DNA of 40,666 nucleotides from Bacteroidota bacterium. GTDB lineage: Bacteria; Bacteroidota; Bacteroidia; Bacteroidales; WCHB1-69. Positions 25,275 to 32,920 of this stretch are shown here, one piece after another. The position numbers were made by a program, and so were the translations under genes. The stretch covers positions 1-40,666 of the forward strand of contig JAGVVH010000332.1 of assembly GCA_019135895.1 (NCBI GenBank), written 5' to 3'. A model generated the notes under the pieces. That model made no database searches. It had not been told where the DNA came from and saw nothing but the letters and a program-made list of their open reading frames with translations. Numbering within the stretch: the first letter of the stretch is position 1; the number at the start of each line of letters is the position of its first letter.

Positions 25275-25826
25275 TTATTCGTTAACGTATTCTTGTTTAT
25301 TTGAGAAATAGATCCCTTTATATAGGAATTGATGTGTGTTGGAGTCTCTAACTAATAATTGTTCAGGAATATTCATCCAACATTCAGTGCCTGTAAATTC
25401 ATTATATACCCAAAGTGAACGTGCCGGAAATTGAAAATAATCTTCTGTGGTAAATTCATATTCATATAAAGTAATGCCATTATAATAATTAATGTCAGAC
25501 ATTGTTGATTCTAAAGTTAGTTTTACCGTTGCGGCGAGATTGCATGTATTGCCTTGTCCCATGCAATCTAAATGAGAATATCTTCCGTTCATATAAACAC
25601 ATCCGGGAGAACATTGAGAAGCTAAGTGTCCTACTTTGACTTTCATTTTAAAAACCCCGGAGGTAATCATGTCTTTGCCGTTTTCCTGAGTATTCATTAT
25701 TTGTGTTGCGTTGTTGTTTGTATCTTCCTGAATAGATCCTGTGTTTGTTGGGTTATCATTGCAAGAGATTATTGTTGTTAAGGCAAATAATGCTACTAAA
25801 CCGTAAAATAAAATTCGTTTGTTCAT
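25275..25826 (-). CDS. Small Cys-rich lipoprotein of unknown function
   Basis: I do not recognise a named family. The 183-residue product begins with a lipoprotein signal (NKRILFYGLVALFALTTIIS) and a lipobox Cys22 followed by Asn-Asp-Asn. A linker rich in Asn and Thr comes next. The folded part has five more Cys, in CSPGC, LDCMGQGNTC and TECW, and beta-type segments such as VKLTLEST and ITLYEYEFTTEDYFQF. It is probably anchored in a membrane facing the periplasm or cell surface. Its start is preceded by an ~80-bp promoter/operator module that is duplicated 410 bases away next to a LytTR two-component system, so I infer that it is a target of that regulator. Confidence 0.75.
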   Translation of the reverse strand: MNKRILFYGLVALFALTTIISCNDNPTNTGSIQEDTNNNATQIMNTQENGKDMITSGVFKMKVKVGHLASQCSPGCVYMNGRYSHLDCMGQGNTCNLAATVKLTLESTMSDINYYNGITLYEYEFTTEDYFQFPARSLWVYNEFTGTECWMNIPEQLLVRDSNTHQFLYKGIYFSNKQEYVNE

Positions 25827-25844
25827 TTTTGTATTATTTTTTCT

Positions 25845-25926
25845 GGTAAAAGTATATGAAAAAATAATAGGAAAATCAAGATTAACAACGATTTAGCTAT
25901 TTTGGGACGAATTAGGGACGAACGCA
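25845..25926 (-). promoter_or_regulatory. Promoter/operator module, copy 1 (drives the lipoprotein gene)
   Basis: The module reads on the minus strand toward the lipoprotein. GGTAAAAGTA at 25845-25854 gives a TACTTTTA -7-like element. Thirty-six bases from its left edge begins ATTAACAACGATTTAGCTAT (25881-25900). Then come two direct GGGACGAA repeats at 25904-25911 and 25915-25922, 11 bases apart. The minus-strand 9-mer TGCGTTCGT (25918-25926) fits the published LytTR half-site pattern [TA][AC][CA]GTTN[AG][TC] at eight of nine positions. Copy 2 lies at 26255-26337. Confidence 0.65.
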
Positions 25927-26254
25927 AAAAATCAGATTACTTTTTAATACTTTAACAATATATTAATCAACTGAATTCTAATTGGTGGGATTGATTAATC
26001 AATTATTACGTTAAAAATTACTTTATTTCCCCATTTTTTCCACTTTGAATATTTTTTTTAGACTTAAAAAGAAAAAACATTCACTTTTTTGGAAGTTTTT
26101 TGCTACATTCTGAAAATAGCTGCATTATTTTGATCTCATTTTATAATCTTCTTTCTACATAGCGTTAAATTTAAATTGTTTGCATTATTTTATTTTTAAT
26201 ATTATATATATACAATAAGTTTATATATGTTATTTTTATCTCTTTATTTCTATC
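25927..26254. other. AT-rich region under the second promoter copy, no ordinary gene
   Basis: No convincing long reading frame occurs on either strand. Visible structure is a perfect 14-bp palindrome ATTGATTAATCAAT (25990-26003), a wider TTAATCAA/TTGATTAA inverted repeat and an alternating TA tract near 26200-26230. A 20-codon minus-strand frame is listed separately. The region may be a leader, a small RNA gene or a decayed paralogue of the lipoprotein gene. Confidence 0.5.
26018..26080 (-). CDS. Possible 20-residue small peptide
   Basis: An ATG frame of 20 codons reads MFFLFKSKKNIQSGKNGEIK. It is the longest ATG-initiated minus-strand frame I found under promoter copy 2. There is no clear ribosome-binding site, but Bacteroidota often lack one. 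The short hydrophobic start and basic tail could be a signalling peptide or chance. I list it only because a regulated promoter faces it. Confidence 0.15.
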   Translation of the reverse strand: MFFLFKSKKNIQSGKNGEIK

Positions 26255-26337
26255 GGTAAAAATATAACAAAAATATTGAATAAAACACCTATTAACAATG
26301 ATTTAGCTATTATTTAGACGAATTTGGGACGAACGTT
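26255..26337 (-). promoter_or_regulatory. Promoter/operator module, copy 2 (no gene assigned)
   Basis: GGTAAAAATA at 26255-26264 matches copy 1, and ATTAACAATGATTTAGCTAT starts 36 bases along at 26291, the same spacing as copy 1. TAGACGAA (26315-26322) and GGGACGAA (26326-26333) repeat at 11 bases. Minus-strand AACGTTCGT (26329-26337) fits all nine positions of the LytTR half-site pattern. An alternative -7 TATTTTTG lies at 26268-26275. It points into 26254-25927. Confidence 0.65.
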
Positions 26338-26406
26338 GTAAAACTATACTTTTTTGAAGATATTGCCTTCCTAAATTATCAAAATAAATTAAATAAATAT
26401 GAAATC

Positions 26407-27465
26407 TTAATCTATTTTTAAGTTAAGAAATACTTTATATCGCTCTTTTTCGTCCTGAACATCCCATAAATATGCATTAGGATATAAAATGTCAAGCCTT
26501 TTTCGGACAATTTTAAGTCCGTTGCCTGAAGAAATGCAACTATTTTTTATTGCTGGTTTGTTGTTTTCACAACTGAATTGAAGATGACCGGGATTAGTAA
26601 AGTCAAAAATAATAGTAATCATCCCTGTTCCGTCAAGTGAAGTATATTTAAATGAATTACCAATAAAATTTTCAAAAATTAAAGGTGCAATAAAAATGTT
26701 TTCCGGTTCTCCTAAAACTTCAAAATTAACTGAGATAGGTTCGGGATGCCTAAGTAATTCCAAATCTATATAATCCTGATAAAAATCCAGTTCACTCTGC
26801 ATTTCAATCTTAGTTTTGTTTGATTCAATCATGTAAAAATCTAAAATGAATGAAAGTTTTCTCATAAGTCCCGGTAATTTATCATTTTTCTTTACAGCCA
26901 ATAGATATAATTGATTTACAACATTAAATAGATAGTGTGGGGCCATTTTGGAACTGATAAAACTTTTTTCTATTTCATATTTTTCCTTTTCCCATATAAT
27001 TTCCTTTTTTAACAAATTGACCTGCAATGTTTTACTTTTAATAGTCTCCAAATAATGTTTAAATAGTAAAAAGAAGAGCATAAAGCCGAAATCCCTTAAA
27101 AAAATGAGAAAAAATATAGATAGTTTTGTTTGAAGTATTAATTCCTTTTGAAAATTATAGGCCTTACTAATTGTCGGCTCAAAAATAATTAATTCAGTAT
27201 ATGCAATTATTAATATTGACATTAATGTTATTATACTGTATGGGAGCCATCGGTTTTTTCTAATAAATACAGGATAAATGACAAAATAATTTAAATATAC
27301 CGCGGATGCAATAATAATTTCACACAAGATTTCATATTGATATCCAAAGAGACTATGAGGTCTTATAAACGAATAACGCATAAAAAAGAGCGCAGTTCCA
27401 ATCCAAAAAAATAGCTGGATAATGAAAAGTATAAAGCCTTGGAGATTATTTCTGTTAATTACCAT
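26407..27465 (-). CDS. LytS/YehU-type sensor histidine kinase
   Basis: This 352-residue membrane kinase has about four transmembrane helices in the first 135 residues (FILFIIQLFFWIGTALFF, IIASAVYLNYFVIYPVF, ITLMSILIIAYTELIIF, LRDFGFMLFFLLF) and no extracellular domain. A helical linker follows. The His_kinase domain then has the phosphorylated His177 in KMAPHYLFNVVNQLY (family usual NPHFLFN). The ATP-binding N box is LIFENFIGNSFKY and the G box is GNGLKIVRKRL. These kinases phosphorylate LytTR regulators, and one is encoded divergently next to it. The stimulus is unknown; the short loops suggest sensing of a membrane-soluble signal or a partner. A TACTTTTG element lies 24 bases upstream. Confidence 0.88.
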   Translation of the reverse strand: MVINRNNLQGFILFIIQLFFWIGTALFFMRYSFIRPHSLFGYQYEILCEIIIASAVYLNYFVIYPVFIRKNRWLPYSIITLMSILIIAYTELIIFEPTISKAYNFQKELILQTKLSIFFLIFLRDFGFMLFFLLFKHYLETIKSKTLQVNLLKKEIIWEKEKYEIEKSFISSKMAPHYLFNVVNQLYLLAVKKNDKLPGLMRKLSFILDFYMIESNKTKIEMQSELDFYQDYIDLELLRHPEPISVNFEVLGEPENIFIAPLIFENFIGNSFKYTSLDGTGMITIIFDFTNPGHLQFSCENNKPAIKNSCISSGNGLKIVRKRLDILYPNAYLWDVQDEKERYKVFLNLKID

Positions 27466-27488
27466 TTAAAAATTGAATTTCGTCGTTG

Positions 27489-27496
27489 CAAAAGTA
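27489..27496 (-). promoter_or_regulatory. -7 promoter element for the histidine kinase gene
   Basis: Minus strand reads TACTTTTG, 24 bases before the kinase start. A single GACGAA half-site (minus strand; plus TTCGTC at 27480-27485) lies in the leader. Confidence 0.6.
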
Positions 27497-27561
27497 AAAA
27501 AAAGAATGTATGAAATTATAAAAAGTGATTTTTTATTTGGGAAAAGAAAGCGTAATTTTTA

Positions 27562-27569
27562 TATTTTTG
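27562..27569 (+). promoter_or_regulatory. -7 promoter element for the LytTR regulator gene
   Basis: Plus strand reads TATTTTTG, 20 bases before the ATG at 27589, divergent from the kinase promoter. Confidence 0.6.
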
Positions 27570-27588
27570 CATTCAAAAAGAGTTCATT

Positions 27589-28371
27589 ATGACAAGAGAC
27601 TATTTTTATATCTCCGTTGATAATGAGGATGCACCACATGAGATACTTGACTCAATGTTCAGTTTGTATCCAAATTATAAGAGAAAGGCTCAATTTTTTA
27701 ATCCTGTTAAAGCCATTGAGTATCTAAAAAATAATAGTTGCGATTTGATGTTTACCGATGTTGAAATGCCTGAAATGGATGGTTTTCAAATGCTGGAGCA
27801 GATTCAGAATCCTCCCTTAACAGTTATTCTGACCGGATATCCTGTGGCATATAGTGAAAAAGCTTTTGAGTATTTTGATATGGGAATCTTTGATTTTTTG
27901 TCTAAAGCATTTATCCCAAGACGATTTAAGCAAACTATAGAGCGTTTTGAAAAACTCTCTGAAGATATTATGATGCTTAATAAAATTAATAATTTTCAAC
28001 ACCTAAATTCTCAGTTTTTTCCAATAAATGATTCTGGGATTATTAAGCAAGTCCCCTTGAACGAAATCCTCTTCTTTGAAGTAGATAAAAATTATGTCTC
28101 CATACTTACAATAAGTGGAAAAAATTATAGGATGCGTGTTACTTTAGTTGATGTTATGCAACAACTTCCACCAAATACCTGGATTCAAGTCAGCAGGGAT
28201 ATTATTATTGTTGTTGATAATGTTGTAAGTTTTAATGCCTATTCTGTTAATTTTGGGATTAAAAAAAATGGAGATGAAGTAATTGTGCCGATTGCTTCGA
28301 GAAAAAGAAGAGAGGTTGTCGATTTTTTGGTGTCAAGAAAAAGTGATCTCGAAAATTTGAAAACTAACTAG
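27589..28371 (+). CDS. LytTR-family response regulator
   Basis: A 260-residue DNA-binding regulator. The receiver (residues 1-120) has the phosphorylatable Asp57 in FTDVEMPEMDG, Thr82 in VILTGYP and Lys106 in FLSKAF. The first acidic pocket reads Val-Asp11-Asn12-Glu13 instead of the usual Asp-Asp, which may weaken metal binding. The LytTR domain (about residues 150-255) shows ILFFEVDKNYVSIL, YRMRVTLVDVMQQL, WIQVSRDIIIVVDNV and VIVPIASRKRREVVDFL. It is encoded head-to-head with its likely kinase partner. Nearby duplicated elements carrying LytTR-type half-sites are its probable targets. Confidence 0.9.
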   Translation: MTRDYFYISVDNEDAPHEILDSMFSLYPNYKRKAQFFNPVKAIEYLKNNSCDLMFTDVEMPEMDGFQMLEQIQNPPLTVILTGYPVAYSEKAFEYFDMGIFDFLSKAFIPRRFKQTIERFEKLSEDIMMLNKINNFQHLNSQFFPINDSGIIKQVPLNEILFFEVDKNYVSILTISGKNYRMRVTLVDVMQQLPPNTWIQVSRDIIIVVDNVVSFNAYSVNFGIKKNGDEVIVPIASRKRREVVDFLVSRKSDLENLKTN

Positions 28372-28543
28372 CCCCATACAAACTTCATGTTTACGCTTCT
28401 CAATGGAAATGAATCTATTATTCTCTCTTTTTCGTATGACAAGATGTCATGGAAATTTTTTTGGCAAAATTATTGTAGTAATATGTAGCCCGTTTATACT
28501 TAATTGATTTTTGATTTTATAATAACTTAAATTACAATATATT

Positions 28544-29221
28544 ATGAAGAAGGATTTAGAGCCTGATCTGAAAAGTAAGAAGAGATCTCTTGATTCAGAG
28601 AGTGAGAAAAATTTTAGCGTTGAACAGAATACTGACAGTAAGATAGAAATAATTGAAGATAGTGTTGACCAAAAGGATGTAAAGGAGGAAGTGAAAAATA
28701 AATCCGGTTTCTTTGGAAAAAAAGCGTCTTTAAAAGAAGATTCTCAAAAGGAAATGATTGAAAAATTGAAAAAAGAAAATGCAAAATTTGCTGATGATTA
28801 CCGAGAACTTAATGATAAATTTCTAAGGCTTTATTCTGAGTTTGACAATTATAAAAAACGCACTAACAAGGAAAAATTGGATTTAATTGAAACCGCTTCA
28901 GAAAAAGTACTTCGGGATTTGTTACCAATAGTTGATGATTTTGAGCGTGCAATAAAGGCAAATGAAAATGCAGAGGATGTTGTGGCTATAAAATCGGGAT
29001 TTGAATTGATTTATAGTAAATTATTACAACTACTGAAGCTTTATGATGTTGAGGTAATTCCTGCAAAAGGCGAAACTTTTAATACAGATCTTCATGAAGC
29101 TATTACTCATTTTCAAGCTACTAATGAAAATGAAAAAGGAAAAGTAATTGAAGAGTCTCAAAAAGGATATAAAATCAAAAATAAAGTTATCAGATATTCA
29201 AAGGTTGTTGTCGGGATTTAA
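28544..29221 (+). CDS. grpE: Nucleotide exchange factor GrpE
   Basis: This 225-residue cochaperone releases ADP from DnaK. A charged, low-complexity N-terminus (about residues 1-60) leads into a long coiled coil (KLKKENAKFADDYRELNDKF, LYSEFDNYKKRTNKEK) and the beta-domain with LRDLLPIVDDFERAIKAN, HEAITHF and KGYKIKNKVIRYSKVVVG. The C-terminus is typical. dnaJ follows after 18 bases; dnaK and hrcA are not in the window. No clear -7 element or CIRCE operator was seen in the 170 bases upstream. A small ATGACA/TGTCAT hairpin lies at 28436-28450. Confidence 0.95.
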   Translation: MKKDLEPDLKSKKRSLDSESEKNFSVEQNTDSKIEIIEDSVDQKDVKEEVKNKSGFFGKKASLKEDSQKEMIEKLKKENAKFADDYRELNDKFLRLYSEFDNYKKRTNKEKLDLIETASEKVLRDLLPIVDDFERAIKANENAEDVVAIKSGFELIYSKLLQLLKLYDVEVIPAKGETFNTDLHEAITHFQATNENEKGKVIEESQKGYKIKNKVIRYSKVVVGI

Positions 29222-29239
29222 TAGTGAGAATTTTTTGTT

Positions 29240-30409
29240 ATGGAGAAAAGAGATTATTATGAAGTATTAGGGGTAAATAAGAATGCTACCGCGGATGAAA
29301 TTAAAACTTCATACCGAAAAAAGGCAATGCAATTTCATCCCGATAGAAATCCTGGGAATAAGGAGGCGGAAGAAAAATTTAAAGAGGCAGCTGAAGCATA
29401 TGATGTTTTGAGCAACGCTGAAAAGAAAGCACGTTATGATAAGTTCGGTCATGCGGGAATGAATGGATCTTCCAGTGCTTATAGCAACGTGGATTTTGAT
29501 TTAAATACCATTTTTGAACGTTTTGGAGATTTGTTCGGAGGAGGTTTTGGGGGTTTTTCTGGTTTTGGCGGAGGTGGGTTTGGCTCCGGAAATGCAAAAG
29601 ATCGTAGAAGAGTTCGTCAGGGAACTAATCTGAGAATCACTGTTAAACTAACTCTTGAAGAAATTGCCAAAGGGTGTGAGAAAAAAATTAAAATTCAGAA
29701 ATTTGTCCCCTGCTCATCTTGTAATGGTCTGGGAACTCAAGATAAAAAATCTGTTACTACTTGTTCTTCTTGTCATGGCAGCGGACAAGTTGTCCACACT
29801 GAAAGAAGTATGTTTGGTCTTTTTCAGCAAACAACAGTATGTGAAAATTGCCATGGATCAGGTGAGATAATAAAAAATCCTTGTCCGCATTGTCATGGAA
29901 ATGGAATCACTAAAGGCGAAGAAGTTGTGGTTGTCAATATTCCGGCAGGAGTTGCTGATGGAATGCAATTGACCATGAGAGGCAAAGGTAATGCTGCTCC
30001 TAATGGCGGGATTAATGGTGATTTATTTGTTGCAATTGAAGAAATTGAACACGCTGTTTTTGAAAGAGATGGAAATAATATTTATTTGAATTATTTCATT
30101 TCATTTCCTCAAGCTGCTCTCGGGACTTCAGTGGAAATTCCAACTTTGGAGGGGAAGGCTAAAATTAAAATTGAACCCGGAACACAAAGTGGTCAAATCT
30201 TAAGACTTCAAGGAAAAGGAATTCCAGATATACGTGCCCAATACAGGGGAGATTTGATTGTAAATGTAAATGTGTGGACTCCCAAAACACTTTCTAAAGA
30301 AGAAAAAAGTATTATTGAAAAATTCAATTTTTCTGAGAATTTTATTCCTAAACCGGGAAAAAATGAAAAAAGTTTTTTTAATAAAGTAAAATCGTTTTTT
30401 AAAGATTGA
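29240..30409 (+). CDS. dnaJ: Chaperone DnaJ (Hsp40)
   Basis: A 389-residue class I J-protein that stimulates DnaK. The J domain starts RDYYEVLGVNKNA and has the essential HPD in QFHPDRNPGN. A Gly/Phe linker follows (FGGGFGGFSGFGGGGFG). Four zinc-binding CxxCxGxG repeats come next (CSSCNGLG, CSSCHGSG, CENCHGSG, CPHCHGNG), then the client-binding C-terminal domains with GDLFVAIEEIEHAVFERDGN and GSG-type turns. Length is usual. It forms an operon with grpE. Confidence 0.97.
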   Translation: MEKRDYYEVLGVNKNATADEIKTSYRKKAMQFHPDRNPGNKEAEEKFKEAAEAYDVLSNAEKKARYDKFGHAGMNGSSSAYSNVDFDLNTIFERFGDLFGGGFGGFSGFGGGGFGSGNAKDRRRVRQGTNLRITVKLTLEEIAKGCEKKIKIQKFVPCSSCNGLGTQDKKSVTTCSSCHGSGQVVHTERSMFGLFQQTTVCENCHGSGEIIKNPCPHCHGNGITKGEEVVVVNIPAGVADGMQLTMRGKGNAAPNGGINGDLFVAIEEIEHAVFERDGNNIYLNYFISFPQAALGTSVEIPTLEGKAKIKIEPGTQSGQILRLQGKGIPDIRAQYRGDLIVNVNVWTPKTLSKEEKSIIEKFNFSENFIPKPGKNEKSFFNKVKSFFKD

Positions 30410-30473
30410 TAATTTTCCTACTTGTATTGGACTATTTCGTGTTTATTAAGCCCAACTCATTAAAATAGTATTT

Positions 30474-30481
30474 TATCTTTG
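30474..30481 (+). promoter_or_regulatory. Orphan -7-like promoter element, antisense to the DUF1801 gene
   Basis: Plus strand reads TATCTTTG just past dnaJ, but no plus-strand gene follows until 38.5 kb. If active it would make RNA antisense to the gene at 30487-30885. It may be chance in AT-rich DNA. Confidence 0.3.
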
Positions 30482-30486
30482 GAAAA

Positions 30487-30885
30487 TCATTTTTTAACCC
30501 CATTTTTTTCTTGTTTTCTTTTTTCATAATAATCAATAGAATAAACTAATATTTCCAAAAGCTCTGGAGAATAAATCTCTTCTTGTGATTTGATTTCTAT
30601 ATAACGACTAATTTTTCCTGAGCCTTTAAGCATTCCTTTTGGGTCAGGGAGTTGCGCCCCATTATTGAATCCTATTTTTACACCTTTTTTGGAAGGAATA
30701 ATTACACATAGTAATTCAGAGTATTTATTTCCATATCCATAAGAAATCATTTTGGCAGATAGATCAAGAGTTTCAATAATTCCAGGAATAGTCTCCAATA
30801 TTAATTTTCTAATTTTCATTGAATTAATGAATACATTATCACTATATCCCAATAAAAAATTATCTATATTCTGATTTGTCTCCAT
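30487..30885 (-). CDS. DUF1801 (YdhG/YdeI-like) domain protein
   Basis: The 132-residue cytosolic protein has the DUF1801 pattern: MKIRKLILETIPGIIETLDLSAKMISYGY, then a central GVKIGFNNGAQLPDPKGMLKGSGKISRYIEI stretch (residues about 74-105) and a C-terminal helix (ELLEILVYSIDYYEKRK). The family is structurally similar to the CyaY/YdhG fold; its biochemical role is not established. It ends convergent with dnaJ and is separated from the radical SAM gene upstream by about 90 bases, with no clear promoter motif. Confidence 0.75.
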   Translation of the reverse strand: METNQNIDNFLLGYSDNVFINSMKIRKLILETIPGIIETLDLSAKMISYGYGNKYSELLCVIIPSKKGVKIGFNNGAQLPDPKGMLKGSGKISRYIEIKSQEEIYSPELLEILVYSIDYYEKRKQEKNGVKK

Positions 30886-30972
30886 TATGTATGAACTAAT
30901 GTTATAAAATGAGTAATCACAATTTTTCCATATAAATAATTATTCTATTTAATATGTTGAAAGAGATGATAG

Positions 30973-31860
30973 TTATAATCTAAGATTCAATCCTGACATT
31001 ATTGTATCAGGCTTTAAATTCCAAACACAGCGCATTTCACCTGCCATGCATAATCCGCATTGGTCACACATGTTATAACTTTTTCCGACACATTCACTTA
31101 AGCGAGTTCCATCGGTTAAAATAAAATTACAAATCCAGCAAACTTTTTTAAAATTCAAGTTTTTCATTATTTTTAACCCTGATTCGGAATTCATTATTGG
31201 GAATTTTTTTCTCTTCATTTCAATAATTTTATCAATAACTTGACAACGCAAATCCCAGTCAAGAAATAACTCTTCTGTTCCCGAATATGGAGTGTGAAAA
31301 TTTAAAGAGATGCTTTTAATAGCAGGATTTTGTTTTGCATAAACTATGGCTTCCTCTACATTGGAATAATTTTGAGAGTTAATTACCATGTTTACACTTA
31401 AAGCTTTGTGATTAGAATTTGCAATGTTTTTTTCTAATTTTGCAAAAGTTCCTTCCCCACGAATATTATCATGATATTTTCCGATTCCATCCATGCTTAC
31501 CCATATTGAATCGGCTGCACAATTTTTAAAATCGATTTGTGCATTGGTCGTGACAGTGGTGGAAAAAAAACCGATTTCTTTTGCCAAAGCAATAAGATTG
31601 TTAATGTCTTTATCCCCGTCTCTCCATATCATAGGTTCTCCACCTTCGAAATCAATAAAACGAGACCCTAATTTATAAGAATAAAGCAAGTCATCGCGAA
31701 TCTGATCTATTGACTTAACGGTTGGATTGAGATTATTGAAAATAGTGCAATGTTTGCATGAGAGATTGCATTCGTCTGAAATGAAAAGAACAGTTTGCAA
31801 AGGCTTCCTTTTACCTAAAAAACGTACTTGAAAAAACCAGTAAGGTAGATAAAAAAACAT
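30973..31860 (-). CDS. Radical SAM protein with Cys-rich C-terminal cluster region
   Basis: This 295-residue enzyme has the radical SAM cluster motif CNLSCKHC (Cys at about residues 32, 36, 39) after a hydrophobic N-terminus (FFYLPYWFFQVRFLG). The FEGGEPMIWRDG stretch binds the SAM methionine moiety, and VTTNAQ and VSMDGIGKYHDNIRG are also typical. The last 60 residues hold seven or more Cys (CWICNF, SECVGK, CDQCGLC, MRCVW), suggesting a second iron-sulfur centre of SPASM or similar type. It lies 69 bases after the prenyltransferase and has its own promoter element. The substrate is unknown; I see no match to a named maturase. Confidence 0.8.
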   Translation of the reverse strand: MFFYLPYWFFQVRFLGKRKPLQTVLFISDECNLSCKHCTIFNNLNPTVKSIDQIRDDLLYSYKLGSRFIDFEGGEPMIWRDGDKDINNLIALAKEIGFFSTTVTTNAQIDFKNCAADSIWVSMDGIGKYHDNIRGEGTFAKLEKNIANSNHKALSVNMVINSQNYSNVEEAIVYAKQNPAIKSISLNFHTPYSGTEELFLDWDLRCQVIDKIIEMKRKKFPIMNSESGLKIMKNLNFKKVCWICNFILTDGTRLSECVGKSYNMCDQCGLCMAGEMRCVWNLKPDTIMSGLNLRL

Positions 31861-31901
31861 GTTTGAAAAATTTTATTCCGTTTGGTTAATACTCTTTTTT
31901 G

Positions 31902-31909
31902 CAAAAGTA
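31902..31909 (-). promoter_or_regulatory. -7 promoter element for the radical SAM gene
   Basis: Minus strand reads TACTTTTG, 41 bases before the start codon and downstream of the prenyltransferase stop. Confidence 0.55.
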
Positions 31910-31929
31910 GCTATTATTCTTTGAAAATC

Positions 31930-32910
31930 TTATAAGTTTACTCCAACGATGATTGCAATGCAAAAGAAAACAAGAAGATTTCTAGAAAGAAACCATCTAA
32001 TCATAAACCAATCAAGTCCTGCTTCTTTGATTTTTCCCCATTTTTCCATTGGTTGCATCCAAAAACGTACATAAAACTTTTTTTCAGGATGTTTATAAAA
32101 TTCAATTAATAAGTAAATCAGTGTGATGGCTTGAGGAAGTGTGATGAGGGTTAATAACAGCCAATGGGATAGTTGGCTAGTGATAACACCAATAATGATA
32201 AAAAGATATGGAATTAGAATAAAACAACTCGAAATTATCAAAATCCATTTTTTATTATTAATAATCACTGCAAGAGTTTTTTTTCCGACAGCTATATCTG
32301 CATCAAAATCCATTATATCATGGGTATAAGCAATGTTTGCGACCAATAATCCTATAGGGATAGAAATATACCAAACGGCAGGATTCATTTCTCCGCTTGA
32401 AGCATAGAAGACTCCCGACATAAGCAAAGGTCCGAATATGATGGCGATGATTAATTCTCCAAAGCCGCGATAACTAAACTTTAGAGGATTGGCAGAATAT
32501 GAAATGCCTAAAATTCCGGAACTAATTGCAATAATTAAAATAGGATATCCTTGTTTTAAGAAAATAATCAGACCGAAAATAAGAGCAATCATTCCCAAAA
32601 GTGCTGATACAAAAAATAATTGCTTTAAAGTTGTATTCCCTTCTGTTATATAGGCACATTTATCAATTCGAGCACGAACTCCTCCGGCTGACATTTTATT
32701 TCTGATTTCTACACCTTTTTTTTTATAATCAAAATAGTCATCAAATAAGTTCATCGATAAATGAAGAAAAGTAACTCCAATCAGAGCAAAAATTGCATAC
32801 ATCCAAGAAAAAGCAGGATTTTTAACAGCCATGAAAACAGCTGTAATAGCAGGTAATAAGCTCTGAGGAAGAGCATAGTATCGTGCATTATGTAACCAGA
32901 ATCTGAGCAT
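31930..32910 (-). CDS. menA: UbiA/MenA-family prenyltransferase
   Basis: A 326-residue integral membrane protein with about nine hydrophobic helices. It carries both Asp-rich signatures of the UbiA superfamily: NLFDDYFDYKKKG (about residues 55-67) and DIMDFDADIAVGKKTLAV (about 197-214). In Bacteroidota the usual member with this layout is 1,4-dihydroxy-2-naphthoate polyprenyltransferase, the step that makes demethylmenaquinone. The menA symbol is therefore probable, not proven; another UbiA substrate is possible. It starts 10 bases after the beta-mannosidase stop and so is likely cotranscribed with the glycosidases upstream. Confidence 0.75.
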   Translation of the reverse strand: MLRFWLHNARYYALPQSLLPAITAVFMAVKNPAFSWMYAIFALIGVTFLHLSMNLFDDYFDYKKKGVEIRNKMSAGGVRARIDKCAYITEGNTTLKQLFFVSALLGMIALIFGLIIFLKQGYPILIIAISSGILGISYSANPLKFSYRGFGELIIAIIFGPLLMSGVFYASSGEMNPAVWYISIPIGLLVANIAYTHDIMDFDADIAVGKKTLAVIINNKKWILIISSCFILIPYLFIIIGVITSQLSHWLLLTLITLPQAITLIYLLIEFYKHPEKKFYVRFWMQPMEKWGKIKEAGLDWFMIRWFLSRNLLVFFCIAIIVGVNL

Positions 32911-32920
32911 TTAATGGGTG

